64,000 nucleotides of DNA, from assembly GCA_047620505.1 (NCBI GenBank), contig JBLHKS010000005.1, positions 1-64,000 on the forward strand, in the 5' to 3' direction. The notes beneath the pieces were generated by a model. It saw nothing but the letters and a program-made list of their open reading frames with translations, made no database searches and was not told where the DNA came from. Below are positions 32,941 to 41,845 of the stretch, piece after piece. The DNA is from JBLHKS01 sp047620505. GTDB lineage: Bacteria > Verrucomicrobiota > Verrucomicrobiia > Verrucomicrobiales > DEV007. Within the stretch, counting starts at the first letter, position 1; each line of letters opens with the position of its first letter. The position numbers and the translations under genes are program-made.

Positions 32941-33587
32941 TTCTTTGTCTTAACCTTGAGTTTGCGATTCGGAAACAGCGTCGTGCAAATTTCGCAAACC
33001 GTCCCATCGCAGCCACGCGCCGAGCAGTGCTCACGGCCGTAAAAAATGATCTGGAGATGGAGCTTGTTCCACTTTTCACGCGGGAAAACCCGTTTCAAAT
33101 CGCGCTCCGTTTTTTCAACGTTCTTGCCGTCCGTCAGCTTCCAGCGCTGCGCCAATCGATGAATGTGAGTGTCGACTGGAAATGCCGGTTCGCCAAAGGC
33201 CTGAGCCATCACGACCGAAGCCGTCTTGTGGCCGACGCCGGGCAACGCTTCGAGCGAATCCCAATCTTCAGGCACCTCGCCGCCATGCTCATCGACGAGG
33301 ATGCTCGATAGGTCTGAAATGTTCTGCGACTTCCTTGGACCTAAGCCGCATGGCCGAACCACAGCGAGGATTTTTTCGACCGGGACCTCGGCCATGTCAG
33401 CCGGGTTGTCGGCCAGATCCCAGAGGCTCGGCGTGACTTTGTTGACGCGCTCGTCCGTGCACTGCGCCGAGAGCAGAACCGCAACCAACAGCGTGTACGG
33501 ATCGCGATGATCGAGCGGGATCGGCGTCTTTGGGTAGAGTTCTTCGAGCCTTGTCAGGACAAAGTCGGCGCGTTCTTGCTTGGTCAC
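32937..33587 (-). CDS. nth: endonuclease III
   Basis: 216-residue DNA glycosylase/AP lyase of base excision repair. The helix-hairpin-helix LPGVGHKTASVVMAQAF contains the catalytic Lys, and FPVDTHIHRLAQRW contains the catalytic Asp. The start is GTG (VTKQERADFVL); the frame stays open to 34316, but that extension is antisense to rnr and has no homology. The C-terminal cysteines are present but spaced C-x4-C-x4-C-x2-C (HCSARGCDGTVCEIC) instead of C-x6-C-x2-C-x5-C, so the 4Fe-4S loop is a variant or not formed. It is divergent from rnr (75-base gap) and coupled to eno. Confidence 0.92.
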   Translation of the reverse strand: MTKQERADFVLTRLEELYPKTPIPLDHRDPYTLLVAVLLSAQCTDERVNKVTPSLWDLADNPADMAEVPVEKILAVVRPCGLGPRKSQNISDLSSILVDEHGGEVPEDWDSLEALPGVGHKTASVVMAQAFGEPAFPVDTHIHRLAQRWKLTDGKNVEKTERDLKRVFPREKWNKLHLQIIFYGREHCSARGCDGTVCEICTTLFPNRKLKVKTKK

Positions 33588-33662
33588 GCCAATCCATCGA
33601 CTCGACTGCGGCTGCGTCAAGCTTCTGCCTGACAGTCTGCAAAAAACGCATACATTTCGCGC

Positions 33663-35897
33663 TTGAAGGACACCGATCCAATCGCCGAGTTTGAGAAGCT
33701 GGTTCTCGAGCTCCTGAGCGCACCGAACGTCCAGCCGATGACCCGATCCGAGATCGCTCGCGCTCTTGCGAAAGACTCCAAGGACCGGCCGACGGTCCGG
33801 AATGCGGTTCGATCCCTGGAAGCTAGCGGCAAGCTCCAGCGTTTCAAAAAGTCCCGCTACGGACTGCCTAAAGAACCTCACCAGAAAGGCAGGCAGCTGC
33901 TGAGGGGCACAATCCGTTTTGCAGACAAAAAGCGAGGGCGAAATGCGTTTCTCGAATTGGATGGAGAGTCTCGGAAGGCGGTGATCGAGCGCGGTGACAT
34001 CGATCGAATTTTTATCCCAGCGCGATTTACAGGCACGGCCCTGCATGGCGATGAGGTAAGCGCGACCTTTCACGAGGCGGAGGCACCGCGATGGCACAAG
34101 CACGTTAAAAAGCTGCGTGAGCGAATGAATCGACCGGCTGAGCAGCGCTTGGAAGGGCGAGTAAGTAAAGTCGATAAGCGTGCCCGGACGAGATTCGTCG
34201 GAACGCTGAAACTCCATCGCGAGAAGTTTGCTCATGTCGTTCCTGACGATCCAACCATCCCGATTAACTTCTCGATCGAAGCTCGTGATCTGCCGCTCGA
34301 CGCTGCGGACGAACAAAAGGTTTTAGTGCAAATGTTAGAGTGGGATTCTCCGTTCAAGGCACCACGTGGACGTGTGGTCAAGGTTCTTGGGAATGAGGGC
34401 GATCCGGGCGTCGATATTTTGTCGATTATTCATCGACACGATCTGCCGTTGGAGTTTCCAGACGAAATTCTGCGAGCTGCCAAGAGCGTCGACGAGACCA
34501 TCACCGAAGAGGAAATTGCGAGCCGAGAAGACTGGCGAAATGCGTTGGTTTTTACGATCGACCCGGCGGATGCGCGCGATTTCGACGACGCAATTTGCGT
34601 TCGTAAAAACGAGGATGGCAGCTGGGAATTGGCTGTGTTCATTGCTGACGTTGCCCATTATGTTCAGCCGAAATCGCCGCTTGATGTGGAAGCGAGACGG
34701 AGAGGCAACAGCGTCTATCTGGTCGATCGCGTAGTCCCGATGTTGCCCGAAAAGCTGAGCAACGGCATCTGCAGTCTCATTCCGGAGGCAGACAGGCTAA
34801 CTCATTCTGTAATCTTGGAGTTCGACGCTGGCGGACATCGTAAGAAATCTCGTTTTGCGAAGACGGTGATTCGAAGCAAACAGCGATTCGCCTACGAAGA
34901 GGCGTTTGAGATCCTCCAGAAACCTCGCCCGGCGGACGACGAAATTGCGAACGCGATTCACGACGGCTGGGAACTGGCGAGCATATTGAGAACGCATCGG
35001 ATGGCCAACGGCTCGCTCGATCTCGACTTTCCCGAGGTGCGCGTCGTGCTCGACGAAACCGGCAAGCCAATTGAATTGAAATTGGTCGAGCATGACGAGT
35101 CGCATCAGCTGGTCGAAGAATTCATGCTCGCGGCGAACGAAGCGATTGCCGAGCTGACCAAGAACCGAGGAGCAGCGTCGATTTATCGGATTCACGAAGA
35201 TCCAGATCTCGACAAACTCTCGGAATTCCGCGAACTCGCGCTGAGCTACGAATACGAGGTAGGCGACTTGTCTCAGCGGTCAGAAATCCAAAAACTGCTG
35301 CGCGCAATTCGTGGTCGACCGGAAGAGCACAACCTCACGGTCGGCCTTCTCAAGAGCCTTAAACGAGCGGCTTACAGCGAGGAGCCGATGGGCCACTACG
35401 GCCTTGCCAAAGTGAACTACACTCATTTTACGAGCCCGATTCGCCGCTACGCCGACCTTGTCGTCCACCGCGTTCTGGAGCGGCTCGCTACCCGGACAGA
35501 TGAGAAACGCGCGACGCCTGGTCTTGGCGAATTGGCTGAGGTCGCCGAGCACCTTTCGAAAACTGAGCGAACTGCTGCCGATGCTGAGAACGAGTCGAAG
35601 CTTCTCAAGCAATTCGAGTATTTTCTCAACATCGCAAACAGTGGGGATCGTCAGACTTTCGTCGCCACCGTTATGGAGGTTTTGCCAAAAGGGGTCTTTG
35701 TCGAGCTGAGAAAATATTTCCTGCGCGGAATGATTCGTCGTGACGATCTGCCAAAGGGCGAACTCTATTTTAATGCCAAATTCCAACGAGTAACGAACAC
35801 GCAAGGTGCGGTCGTGCTGTCGCCCGGGAAAGAAATTGAGGTGATTGTCAGGCGCGTTGACATCGAGAGCAAGCATCTCGATCTTGTGCCCGCGTAG
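33663..35897 (+). CDS. rnr: ribonuclease R
   Basis: 744-residue 3'-5' exoribonuclease. In order it has an N-terminal winged helix (MTRSEIARALAKDS, about 26-75), cold-shock domains (GTIRFADKKRGRNAFLEL and the following 120 residues), the RNB catalytic domain with FTIDPADARDFDDAICV carrying the acidic metal ligands, the GNSVYLVDRVVPMLPEKLSN and MAPHY-like HYGLAKVNYTHFTSPIRRYAD motifs, and a C-terminal S1 domain (VATVMEVLPKGVFVELRKYF). RNase R degrades structured RNA. The start is probably TTG 33663, because the next Met (33738) would cut into the winged helix. A diverged palindrome (AGGCAGCTGCTG, 33891-33902) encodes RQLL. Confidence 0.94.
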   Translation: MKDTDPIAEFEKLVLELLSAPNVQPMTRSEIARALAKDSKDRPTVRNAVRSLEASGKLQRFKKSRYGLPKEPHQKGRQLLRGTIRFADKKRGRNAFLELDGESRKAVIERGDIDRIFIPARFTGTALHGDEVSATFHEAEAPRWHKHVKKLRERMNRPAEQRLEGRVSKVDKRARTRFVGTLKLHREKFAHVVPDDPTIPINFSIEARDLPLDAADEQKVLVQMLEWDSPFKAPRGRVVKVLGNEGDPGVDILSIIHRHDLPLEFPDEILRAAKSVDETITEEEIASREDWRNALVFTIDPADARDFDDAICVRKNEDGSWELAVFIADVAHYVQPKSPLDVEARRRGNSVYLVDRVVPMLPEKLSNGICSLIPEADRLTHSVILEFDAGGHRKKSRFAKTVIRSKQRFAYEEAFEILQKPRPADDEIANAIHDGWELASILRTHRMANGSLDLDFPEVRVVLDETGKPIELKLVEHDESHQLVEEFMLAANEAIAELTKNRGAASIYRIHEDPDLDKLSEFRELALSYEYEVGDLSQRSEIQKLLRAIRGRPEEHNLTVGLLKSLKRAAYSEEPMGHYGLAKVNYTHFTSPIRRYADLVVHRVLERLATRTDEKRATPGLGELAEVAEHLSKTERTAADAENESKLLKQFEYFLNIANSGDRQTFVATVMEVLPKGVFVELRKYFLRGMIRRDDLPKGELYFNAKFQRVTNTQGAVVLSPGKEIEVIVRRVDIESKHLDLVPA

Positions 35898-35983
35898 TCG
35901 CCGGTCGGCTTGTCTTTTCGGTTAAATTTCAACGGCTGACAATTTTCCTTCGACACGAAGATGAAGGCCTTTTCAGTGGGCGG

Positions 35984-38197
35984 ATGCGAATCCTGTTTTT
36001 TCTGATTCTCGCCAGCAGCTGCTGGTCGCAAGCGCCCGCCTACAAAGATGCAGAACTGATCACGACTGGTATCGAGGCGTTTGAAGTCGGCGACGCGGTT
36101 CCGGGAGTCTTGCGGGTTAAAAAGGAGTCGGCGTGCGAGTTGCTGGTCAGCGATGGAGGCGAAATTTTCGGCGCGATCGGACACACGACAGACGGGCGGG
36201 TGGCGGCGTTCGCTCATGGCAGCTTCTTGAGCCGAGGCCTGATGAATCAACCCGGCGCGCTCAGTTTGTTGGGAAATACGATTCGTTGGGCAGGCAAAGC
36301 GCAATCGCCGTCGGTAGGCCTGTCAGGCGCAACTGCCGAGCTGGAAAAGGCGCTCACCTCTCTGGGATTCCAGATTCGGAAAGTCGCTCCGCACGAGCTG
36401 AAGAAGCAGGTCGATGTTTACTGTTTTATTGGCCACGAGAAACTCGATGAAGCGGACATCGAGGCAATCCGGCGGTTTGCGATGAAGGGCGGAGGCGTGC
36501 TAGTTTCGTCGACGCCTTGGGCGTTTGGCGAGAAGTGGCCGGACTTTTCGAAGTTTCCAGGAAACCAGGTCGCGATGCTTGCCGGAATCGAGTTTCAGCC
36601 TGGTGGCTATGCTAGAGTGAATGGTCGGGTCGCCCCGGCACCGGCTGATGATTCGAAGGTGAAAGCGTCGATCGCGAAATTGACCGAAAAGCCGGATGTC
36701 GAGGGTGAAGAACTCCAGCAGCTGCTGGCGGATCTTGCGACCGGGAAAAAGCTTCGTGGCGAGGCGCGGCTTGAGTTTCGCGCAGCGTTGACGAAGCTGA
36801 ACATCGCGGTTGGGCCGATCGTACCGACGCGCAAGAATCCGGTGGTGCGCGGTGCCAATCCGCTGGTCGATTCGATCATTGATCTTGAGTCTTTTTTCAA
36901 TCAGCGCCTGCCAGCTGAGGAGGTGATCGCGATTCCTGCGGCGGCCGATTACCCGGGAGCTGTGCCGGAGAACACGGAGCGGATTTCGCGCAGTGTCAGG
37001 ATCGATGGAAATTACAAAGGCTGGGCGACTGGGCGCGGTGCAGGGGCGTGGAATGCGAAGGAACTCCGGCCGACAGGGCTCTACGCGGCTCCCGGCGAGT
37101 TGATTCGGGTTCAGTCGCCTTCCGAAATTGCTGAGAAAGGTTTTGAGGTGGTGATCGGGACTTACGCGGGCGGCCTCGACAATCGGAAGAAGTGGGAGCG
37201 GTATCCGCGATTGCGGACGGCCTTCCCGATTAACTCAGCCGAAACTGGCGCGGCAAACGGGCTCGGCGGCCCAATCATGATCGCGATTCCGCACGAGGCG
37301 AATTTCGGTGATTTGGAGATCCAAATCGAAGGTGCGATTCCCGCTCCGCTCTACCTTCACGGCGAGACTTCGCTGGCCGACTGGAAATCGACGATTCGCG
37401 ACTACCCAGCCCCTTGGGCCGAATTGGCGAGCAAGCGGATGATCATCGCGATCCCATCCAGCTACATCCGCGAACTCGACAACCCGGATGAAGTCATGGA
37501 AACCTGGGACGAGATCCTTGAGAAGTCAGCCGAGCTCGCGATGCTCGATCGAGATCAGTTTCGCGCAGAGCGGATCGTTTTCGAGCGCCAGACCGCGGCT
37601 GGCTACATGCATTCCGGTTACCCGGTTGCCGCGCCTCAGGACAAGAGCGCAGTCCAGGCGATTGACGCCGATGCGTTGAGATCCGAGGGCAACTGGGGAT
37701 TCTTCCACGAGTATGGCCACAATCATCAGCACAATCTCTGGCAGTTGCCGGGAACCGTTGAAACGACCTGCAATCTTTGGAGCGTCTATCTTTTCGAGGA
37801 GTGGGTTGGGAAGAGTCGAGACGGCGCGCACGGTGCAATGGACCCGCTCAGAAGGAGGCAAAAGCGGAACGCGTATTTCAGCAACGGCCGCAAATTCAAA
37901 GAGGAGTGGAGCATGTGGGTCGCCCTCGATACGTTTCTGTTAGTGCAGGAAGAGTTCGGATGGGAACCGTTTAAGGATGTGTTTGCAGAGTACAACGCGT
38001 TGCCTGCGAGCGAATGGCCGAAGTCGCAGCAAGAGAAGAACGACCAGTTGGTCTTACGGCTTTCGAAGGCGTGCGAACGCAATCTCGCGCCGTACTGGCG
38101 GGCTTGGAATTTGCCGTTGAGCAAGAGCGTGGATCAGCAGCTGCTGGAGCTGCCTGATTGGGAGGATCATCCGGTTAAGTCATATTTGAAGAAGTGA
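35984..38197 (+). CDS. secreted M60-family (enhancin-like) metallopeptidase
   Basis: 737-residue secreted peptidase. A short signal peptide (MRILFFLILASSCWSQ) leads to a long N-terminal region containing a glutamine-amidotransferase-like/Rossmann segment (VDVYCFIGHEKLDEADIE, GGGVLVSSTPWAFG). The M60 domain is in the C-terminal half: HEYGH at about residues 575-579 is the gluzincin zinc site, with a downstream Glu in CNLWSVYLFEEWVG as likely third ligand. M60 enzymes act on glycoproteins such as mucins, which would suit a polysaccharide- and glycoprotein-degrading bacterium. Two 14-base palindromes lie inside; the one at 36012-36025 is read as SSCW at the end of the signal peptide. It is followed without a gap by the primase/HAD gene. 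Confidence 0.88.
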   Translation: MRILFFLILASSCWSQAPAYKDAELITTGIEAFEVGDAVPGVLRVKKESACELLVSDGGEIFGAIGHTTDGRVAAFAHGSFLSRGLMNQPGALSLLGNTIRWAGKAQSPSVGLSGATAELEKALTSLGFQIRKVAPHELKKQVDVYCFIGHEKLDEADIEAIRRFAMKGGGVLVSSTPWAFGEKWPDFSKFPGNQVAMLAGIEFQPGGYARVNGRVAPAPADDSKVKASIAKLTEKPDVEGEELQQLLADLATGKKLRGEARLEFRAALTKLNIAVGPIVPTRKNPVVRGANPLVDSIIDLESFFNQRLPAEEVIAIPAAADYPGAVPENTERISRSVRIDGNYKGWATGRGAGAWNAKELRPTGLYAAPGELIRVQSPSEIAEKGFEVVIGTYAGGLDNRKKWERYPRLRTAFPINSAETGAANGLGGPIMIAIPHEANFGDLEIQIEGAIPAPLYLHGETSLADWKSTIRDYPAPWAELASKRMIIAIPSSYIRELDNPDEVMETWDEILEKSAELAMLDRDQFRAERIVFERQTAAGYMHSGYPVAAPQDKSAVQAIDADALRSEGNWGFFHEYGHNHQHNLWQLPGTVETTCNLWSVYLFEEWVGKSRDGAHGAMDPLRRRQKRNAYFSNGRKFKEEWSMWVALDTFLLVQEEFGWEPFKDVFAEYNALPASEWPKSQQEKNDQLVLRLSKACERNLAPYWRAWNLPLSKSVDQQLLELPDWEDHPVKSYLKK

Positions 38198-39370
38198 ATG
38201 AGTTCACAACTTGAGATCATCGGTCAGGAATGGAAGAAGCGCGGCCGCGAATTGGCGGACTGGGCTTTCGAGCGGCTGGTGAATCGAAAAGACGTCTGGG
38301 GTCAGTACACCGGGAAAACTGAAAAGGGTTATGGGGCCCTGACATTGCCACAAAAGTCGATGCGCGGCAAAGACATGGTCACGCTCGACAAGCTGACTCG
38401 GCACTTCGGGAGCTTGAAGCGAAATCACCTCATCGGTCTGCATTCGCAGAGCGTCGAAGAAACCTGCCGATGGTTTTCGATCGATATCGATCTTCACGAT
38501 CCGGAGGCCTTCGACGCGGAAGACGCGGCGCGGCGGAATTTCGCGGCGGCAAGCGGGTGGTGGAACGTGCTGCTGGCGAAGGGCTACGATCCGGTGCTTT
38601 TCGATTCCAATGGGGCGGGCGGTTTTCACATCTGGGTGCTGTTCGCTGAGCCGGCTTCAATGAAGGTGGTCCATGCGTTCGCTCAGGCGGTCACAGCTGA
38701 CTGGGAAGCGCGGAATCTCGACGTGGCTCCGGAGACGTTTCCTAAGTCTGAACGGCTGAAGGACGACAAGCTCGGGGCGTGGCTGAGGTTACCGGGATTG
38801 CACCACACTCGTGATCATTTCACGCGGGTCTGGAGTGGCGATGACTGGCTGGAGGAGCCTTGGCTGGAAGGAAACGAGGCGATCGATCAGATATTGCGGA
38901 CAATTCCCGGGCCTCCTCCGCCGAGCGAAACGGTTAAGCCGAAAACCAAGCGCAAACGCGCGATCAAATCAGCAGCTGCTGGCAGCAGTTCGAAGAAACC
39001 GCGGATCTGCGTCGATCTGGACGGCGTTCTGGCAAAGTACGACGGCTGGCGAGGAATCGAGGCGTTTGGCGATCCAATTCCGGGTGCCGTCGAGTTTACG
39101 CGTCAGCTGAGCGAGTGGGCCGAGGTGATCATTTTCACGGCGCGATGCAACACAGACGGGAGCCGGGTTACGATGAAGAAGCGGGAGGCGCTGGTGCGAG
39201 CGTGGCTTGAAAAGCACGATTTTTCCTGGGACGAAGTTTACTGCGGTCATGGAAAACCATACGCGAGCGCTTACATCGATGATCGCGCCGTGAGTTGTCG
39301 CCCACAGGCGGACGGCCCAGTGGCGTTCGAAACAGCGGCGAAGCTGGCGGCCATTTTGGCGAATCGTTAG
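38198..39370 (+). CDS. primase-like (AEP/TOTE) and HAD-phosphatase fusion protein
   Basis: 390-residue two-domain cytoplasmic protein. Residues 1-235 look like the archaeo-eukaryotic primase (AEP) domain of TOTE-type proteins: the metal motif SIDID (Asp96, Asp98), SNGAGGFHIWVLF with His144 in the s-x-H position, LRLPG (196-200) and the third acidic group SGDDW (213-217). A Lys/Ala/Ser linker (about 240-266) follows. Residues 268-390 form a compact HAD phosphatase: CVDLDGVL (Asp273, Asp275), IIFTAR (Thr314), GKP (Lys353) and YIDDRAV (Asp361, Asp362). An exact palindrome copy (38970-38981) falls in the linker and reads AAA. The start ATG directly follows the M60 stop. A nucleic-acid synthesis plus end-processing enzyme is a reasonable inference. 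Confidence 0.7.
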   Translation: MSSQLEIIGQEWKKRGRELADWAFERLVNRKDVWGQYTGKTEKGYGALTLPQKSMRGKDMVTLDKLTRHFGSLKRNHLIGLHSQSVEETCRWFSIDIDLHDPEAFDAEDAARRNFAAASGWWNVLLAKGYDPVLFDSNGAGGFHIWVLFAEPASMKVVHAFAQAVTADWEARNLDVAPETFPKSERLKDDKLGAWLRLPGLHHTRDHFTRVWSGDDWLEEPWLEGNEAIDQILRTIPGPPPPSETVKPKTKRKRAIKSAAAGSSSKKPRICVDLDGVLAKYDGWRGIEAFGDPIPGAVEFTRQLSEWAEVIIFTARCNTDGSRVTMKKREALVRAWLEKHDFSWDEVYCGHGKPYASAYIDDRAVSCRPQADGPVAFETAAKLAAILANR

Positions 39371-39372
39371 GC

Positions 39373-40284
39373 TCAATCCTTCGACGACTTCGGATCCAAA
39401 GCGTCGCGCAGGCCGTCTCCAAGGAAGTTCAAGCAGAACAGCGTCGCGCTGAAGAACAGGGCCGGGAAAATCAAAAGACACGGATCGCTCGACATCCGGT
39501 CGGCACCTTCTTTGATCAGCGTGCCCCAGGAACTGTTCGGTGGTTTCACGCCAAGGCCGAGGAAGCTGAGAACCGCTTCGAGCCGCATCACTGCAGGCAC
39601 CGTCAAAGTCGTGTAAACGATAATCGGGCCGAGCACGTTGGGAACTAAATGCCGGAACATGATTCGACGATGGCTGAAGCCCAGGCTGACTGCGGCCTCG
39701 ACGAATTCCTGCTTCTTCAGATTGAGAATCTGTCCGCGCGTGATCCGGGCCATCGTAAGCCACTCGACCATGCCGATGGCGATGAAGAGGAGCAGGAGTT
39801 CAGCGCCTTCGAACCACTTCCCGAAAAAAGTCGCGAGGATAATCACGATGATCGTGAACGGCAGCGAATAGAGAACGTCGACGACTCGCATCATGGCCGT
39901 GTCGAGGCGCCCACCGACGTAACCGGCGATCGTTCCGTAGGCCACGCCAATGGTCATCGAAACAACCGTAGCGATGAATCCGACCGCGAGCGAAATTCGT
40001 CCGCCATGAAGAATTCGCGAGAAAATATCACGGCCGAGGTGCTCGGAGCCGAACCAGTAAGTTCCGCTCGGCCCTTGAGAACGGGCATCGAGATTGATCT
40101 TATCCGGGTCCGTCGCGATGAACGGTCCGAAGATGCAAAGCAGGACGATGCCGATGAAAACCCAGAGACAAATCATTGCCAACTTGTTCTGACGCAGCCG
40201 CAACCACGCGTCACGACCGAGCGAGCTTCCTTCCTCCACTTCTTCGAGAGCGGGCACCTGAACGGATTTGGATTCAGTCGCCAT
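39373..40284 (-). CDS. oppC: peptide/oligopeptide ABC transporter permease (OppC/DppC type)
   Basis: 303-residue inner-membrane permease. A cytoplasmic N-terminal tail precedes the first helix (LAMICLWVFIGIVLLCIFGP). The stretch TYWFGSEHLGRDIFSRILHG is the OppC signature, and EFVEAAVSLGFSHRRIMFRHLVPN is the EAA loop that docks the ATPase. The end GDGLRDALDPK is typical. It is 3 bases downstream of oppB. The binding protein and ATPases are not in the window. It is convergent with the primase/HAD gene, leaving only 2 bases between stops. Confidence 0.92.
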   Translation of the reverse strand: MATESKSVQVPALEEVEEGSSLGRDAWLRLRQNKLAMICLWVFIGIVLLCIFGPFIATDPDKINLDARSQGPSGTYWFGSEHLGRDIFSRILHGGRISLAVGFIATVVSMTIGVAYGTIAGYVGGRLDTAMMRVVDVLYSLPFTIIVIILATFFGKWFEGAELLLLFIAIGMVEWLTMARITRGQILNLKKQEFVEAAVSLGFSHRRIMFRHLVPNVLGPIIVYTTLTVPAVMRLEAVLSFLGLGVKPPNSSWGTLIKEGADRMSSDPCLLIFPALFFSATLFCLNFLGDGLRDALDPKSSKD

Positions 40285-40287
40285 CGG

Positions 40288-41229
40288 TCAGTTGAGATCG
40301 GGTTGCTCGGCTCCGCGAAGCCGTGGGTTCAGCGCCATCTGCGCGAGATCGACGAGGAAATTCATCGTGAGAATCAAAGCTCCGTAAGTCAGGACCGTGC
40401 CCATCAAAAGAGGGTCATCGCGGTTGGTTGCGGCGTTGATGAAAACGCGGCCGAGCCCTGGCAGCGCGAAAATCGTCTCAACGACAAACGAACCGCCGAT
40501 CAAGCCGGCGACGGCCGGGCCCATGAAACTGAGAGCTGGTTGCAGGCCGCCTTTGAGCCCATGGAAAACGAGAATTCGCCACTCGGGCAGCCCCTTGGCG
40601 CGCGCCGTTCGAATGTAATCCTGGTTGAGCGTTTCGAGCATGCCGCCCCGCGTCAGTCGGGCAAAATAGCCAGTGTAGAACAATCCAAGCGTTAGCGATG
40701 GCAGAAACCAGTCGGTTAGCGGATTCCACCAGCCAGCAGTGGGCCCGATGTTCAGGTGGATTGCGAAAAGTGTCGCCAGAATGGGCCCGATGACGAACGA
40801 CGGCAGGCAGATTCCGACCAAAGCAATCGACATCAATGAGTAGTCGACGGCTGTGTTTTTCCTGGCGGCTGAGATCAAGCCAAGCGGAATCCCGAGGACG
40901 AGCGCGATCAAAAGTCCGCCCAAACCGATTACCATCGAGACCGGCAAGCTGCCGAAAATGATCTCGTTGACGGTGTAGCCGGAATTCTTAAGAGAGGGGA
41001 CGTCCTGGAATCCTGTGACAAATTTCGCGTAGTAGCGGCCGAGCTGCTCGTACCACTCGCGGTCAAGCCAGTAGGCCTCCTTCATTGCCTCGACGGCGTG
41101 TTCCGGAATCGCCTTTTCGTCTGTAAACGGACTGCCAGGAGCGATCCGCATCAGAAAGAACGTGATCGTCAGGATGCAAAGCAACACGACGATCGACTGG
41201 ATGAACCGGCTGGCGACAAACTTAAGCAT
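40288..41229 (-). CDS. oppB: peptide/oligopeptide ABC transporter permease (OppB/DppB type)
   Basis: 313-residue permease. The N terminus MLKFVASRFIQSIVVLLCIL followed by TFFLMRIAPGSPF is typical of OppB. The EAA loop YIRTARAKGLPEWRILVFHG and the last helices (FVVETIFALPGLGRVFINAA) are conserved. A longer loop between helices 1 and 2 (WLDREWYEQLGRYYAKFVTG) is as in OppB rather than other BPD permeases. It forms the membrane channel with OppC for uptake of peptides. It starts 29 bases after the pentapeptide gene on the same strand. Confidence 0.93.
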   Translation of the reverse strand: MLKFVASRFIQSIVVLLCILTITFFLMRIAPGSPFTDEKAIPEHAVEAMKEAYWLDREWYEQLGRYYAKFVTGFQDVPSLKNSGYTVNEIIFGSLPVSMVIGLGGLLIALVLGIPLGLISAARKNTAVDYSLMSIALVGICLPSFVIGPILATLFAIHLNIGPTAGWWNPLTDWFLPSLTLGLFYTGYFARLTRGGMLETLNQDYIRTARAKGLPEWRILVFHGLKGGLQPALSFMGPAVAGLIGGSFVVETIFALPGLGRVFINAATNRDDPLLMGTVLTYGALILTMNFLVDLAQMALNPRLRGAEQPDLN

Positions 41230-41258
41230 GCGCGGAAGTGGCGGCGACTTGGGCGAAA

Positions 41259-41741
41259 TCAGACGTCGAGACCAATCGCGTCATTGAGGCGAGCTTCGCC
41301 GGTAATCTGAATTCCGGTCAGCGTCGCCCCGGTAAAGTTGGCAGCGACGAAATCGATGTTTGCGCAGATCGCGTTCGAGAGATTGGCATTGATAAAAGTC
41401 GCTCCCGAGCAGTCGGCGTCGCTGAGGTCTGCTCCGGAAAGATTCGCGCCGTCGAGCGTCACTCCGCTGAGATCCGCTCCGCGAAAATTCGCGCCCTGGA
41501 GGTTCGTTCCTTCGAATCGCGCGCCGCTGAAATCCGCGCCAGAAAAGTTCGCGCCGGAAAAATCGGCGTTGATAAATCGGGTACCGATGAAGTGGCCTTT
41601 GGTTAGATCCAGACCGGGATAAGCCTTGTCTGAGAGGTCTCGGCCCGTCTTATCCAACTTAGTTCCACTGGCACCATCAGAGGCAAGCCACTCGGCGTGG
41701 GCCGCCAGTTCATCGTCTGAGATTTCTCGGAAAGTCGACAT
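41259..41741 (-). CDS. pentapeptide-repeat protein
   Basis: 160-residue protein. After about 45 residues with an acidic, helical character (DDELAAHAEWLASDGASG), some 18 to 20 consecutive pentapeptide units A(D/N)(L/F)xx follow, for example ADFSG ANFSG ADFSG and ANLSG ADLSD. These form a right-handed quadrilateral beta helix. Such proteins can mimic DNA or scaffold other proteins; no specific role is visible. There is no signal peptide or membrane segment. It precedes oppB by 29 bases and may be co-transcribed with it. Confidence 0.88.
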   Translation of the reverse strand: MSTFREISDDELAAHAEWLASDGASGTKLDKTGRDLSDKAYPGLDLTKGHFIGTRFINADFSGANFSGADFSGARFEGTNLQGANFRGADLSGVTLDGANLSGADLSDADCSGATFINANLSNAICANIDFVAANFTGATLTGIQITGEARLNDAIGLDV

Positions 41742-41807
41742 AATAAAATCAGGCTAGCGCAGCCGATTTGAATTACAACAACCAACCGCGATCGGGAAAA
41801 ATGACCC

Positions 41808-41819
41808 CAGCAGCTGCTG
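41808..41819. repeat. intergenic copy of the dispersed palindrome (exact)
   Basis: Exact CAGCAGCTGCTG, extended to the 14-base palindrome CCAGCAGCTGCTGG at 41807-41820. It lies between the pentapeptide gene and the third gene of the GTPase cluster, 26 bases past the latter's stop. It is untranslated, and no T-run follows. Confidence 0.9.
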
Positions 41820-41845
41820 GCACGGCTCGAGCGAAACGTCTTTCG

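Noticed and set aside
33588..34316. 243-residue N-terminal extension of the nth frame
   Set aside because: The extension is antisense to the start of rnr and unlike any endonuclease III; the GTG at 33587 gives the normal protein length.
36012..36040. Lipobox in the M60 peptidase signal peptide (LASSC)
   Set aside because: Residues before the Cys do not follow the L-[AS]-[GA]-C pattern, and the SSCW residues come from a palindrome copy; an ordinary signal peptidase site is as likely.
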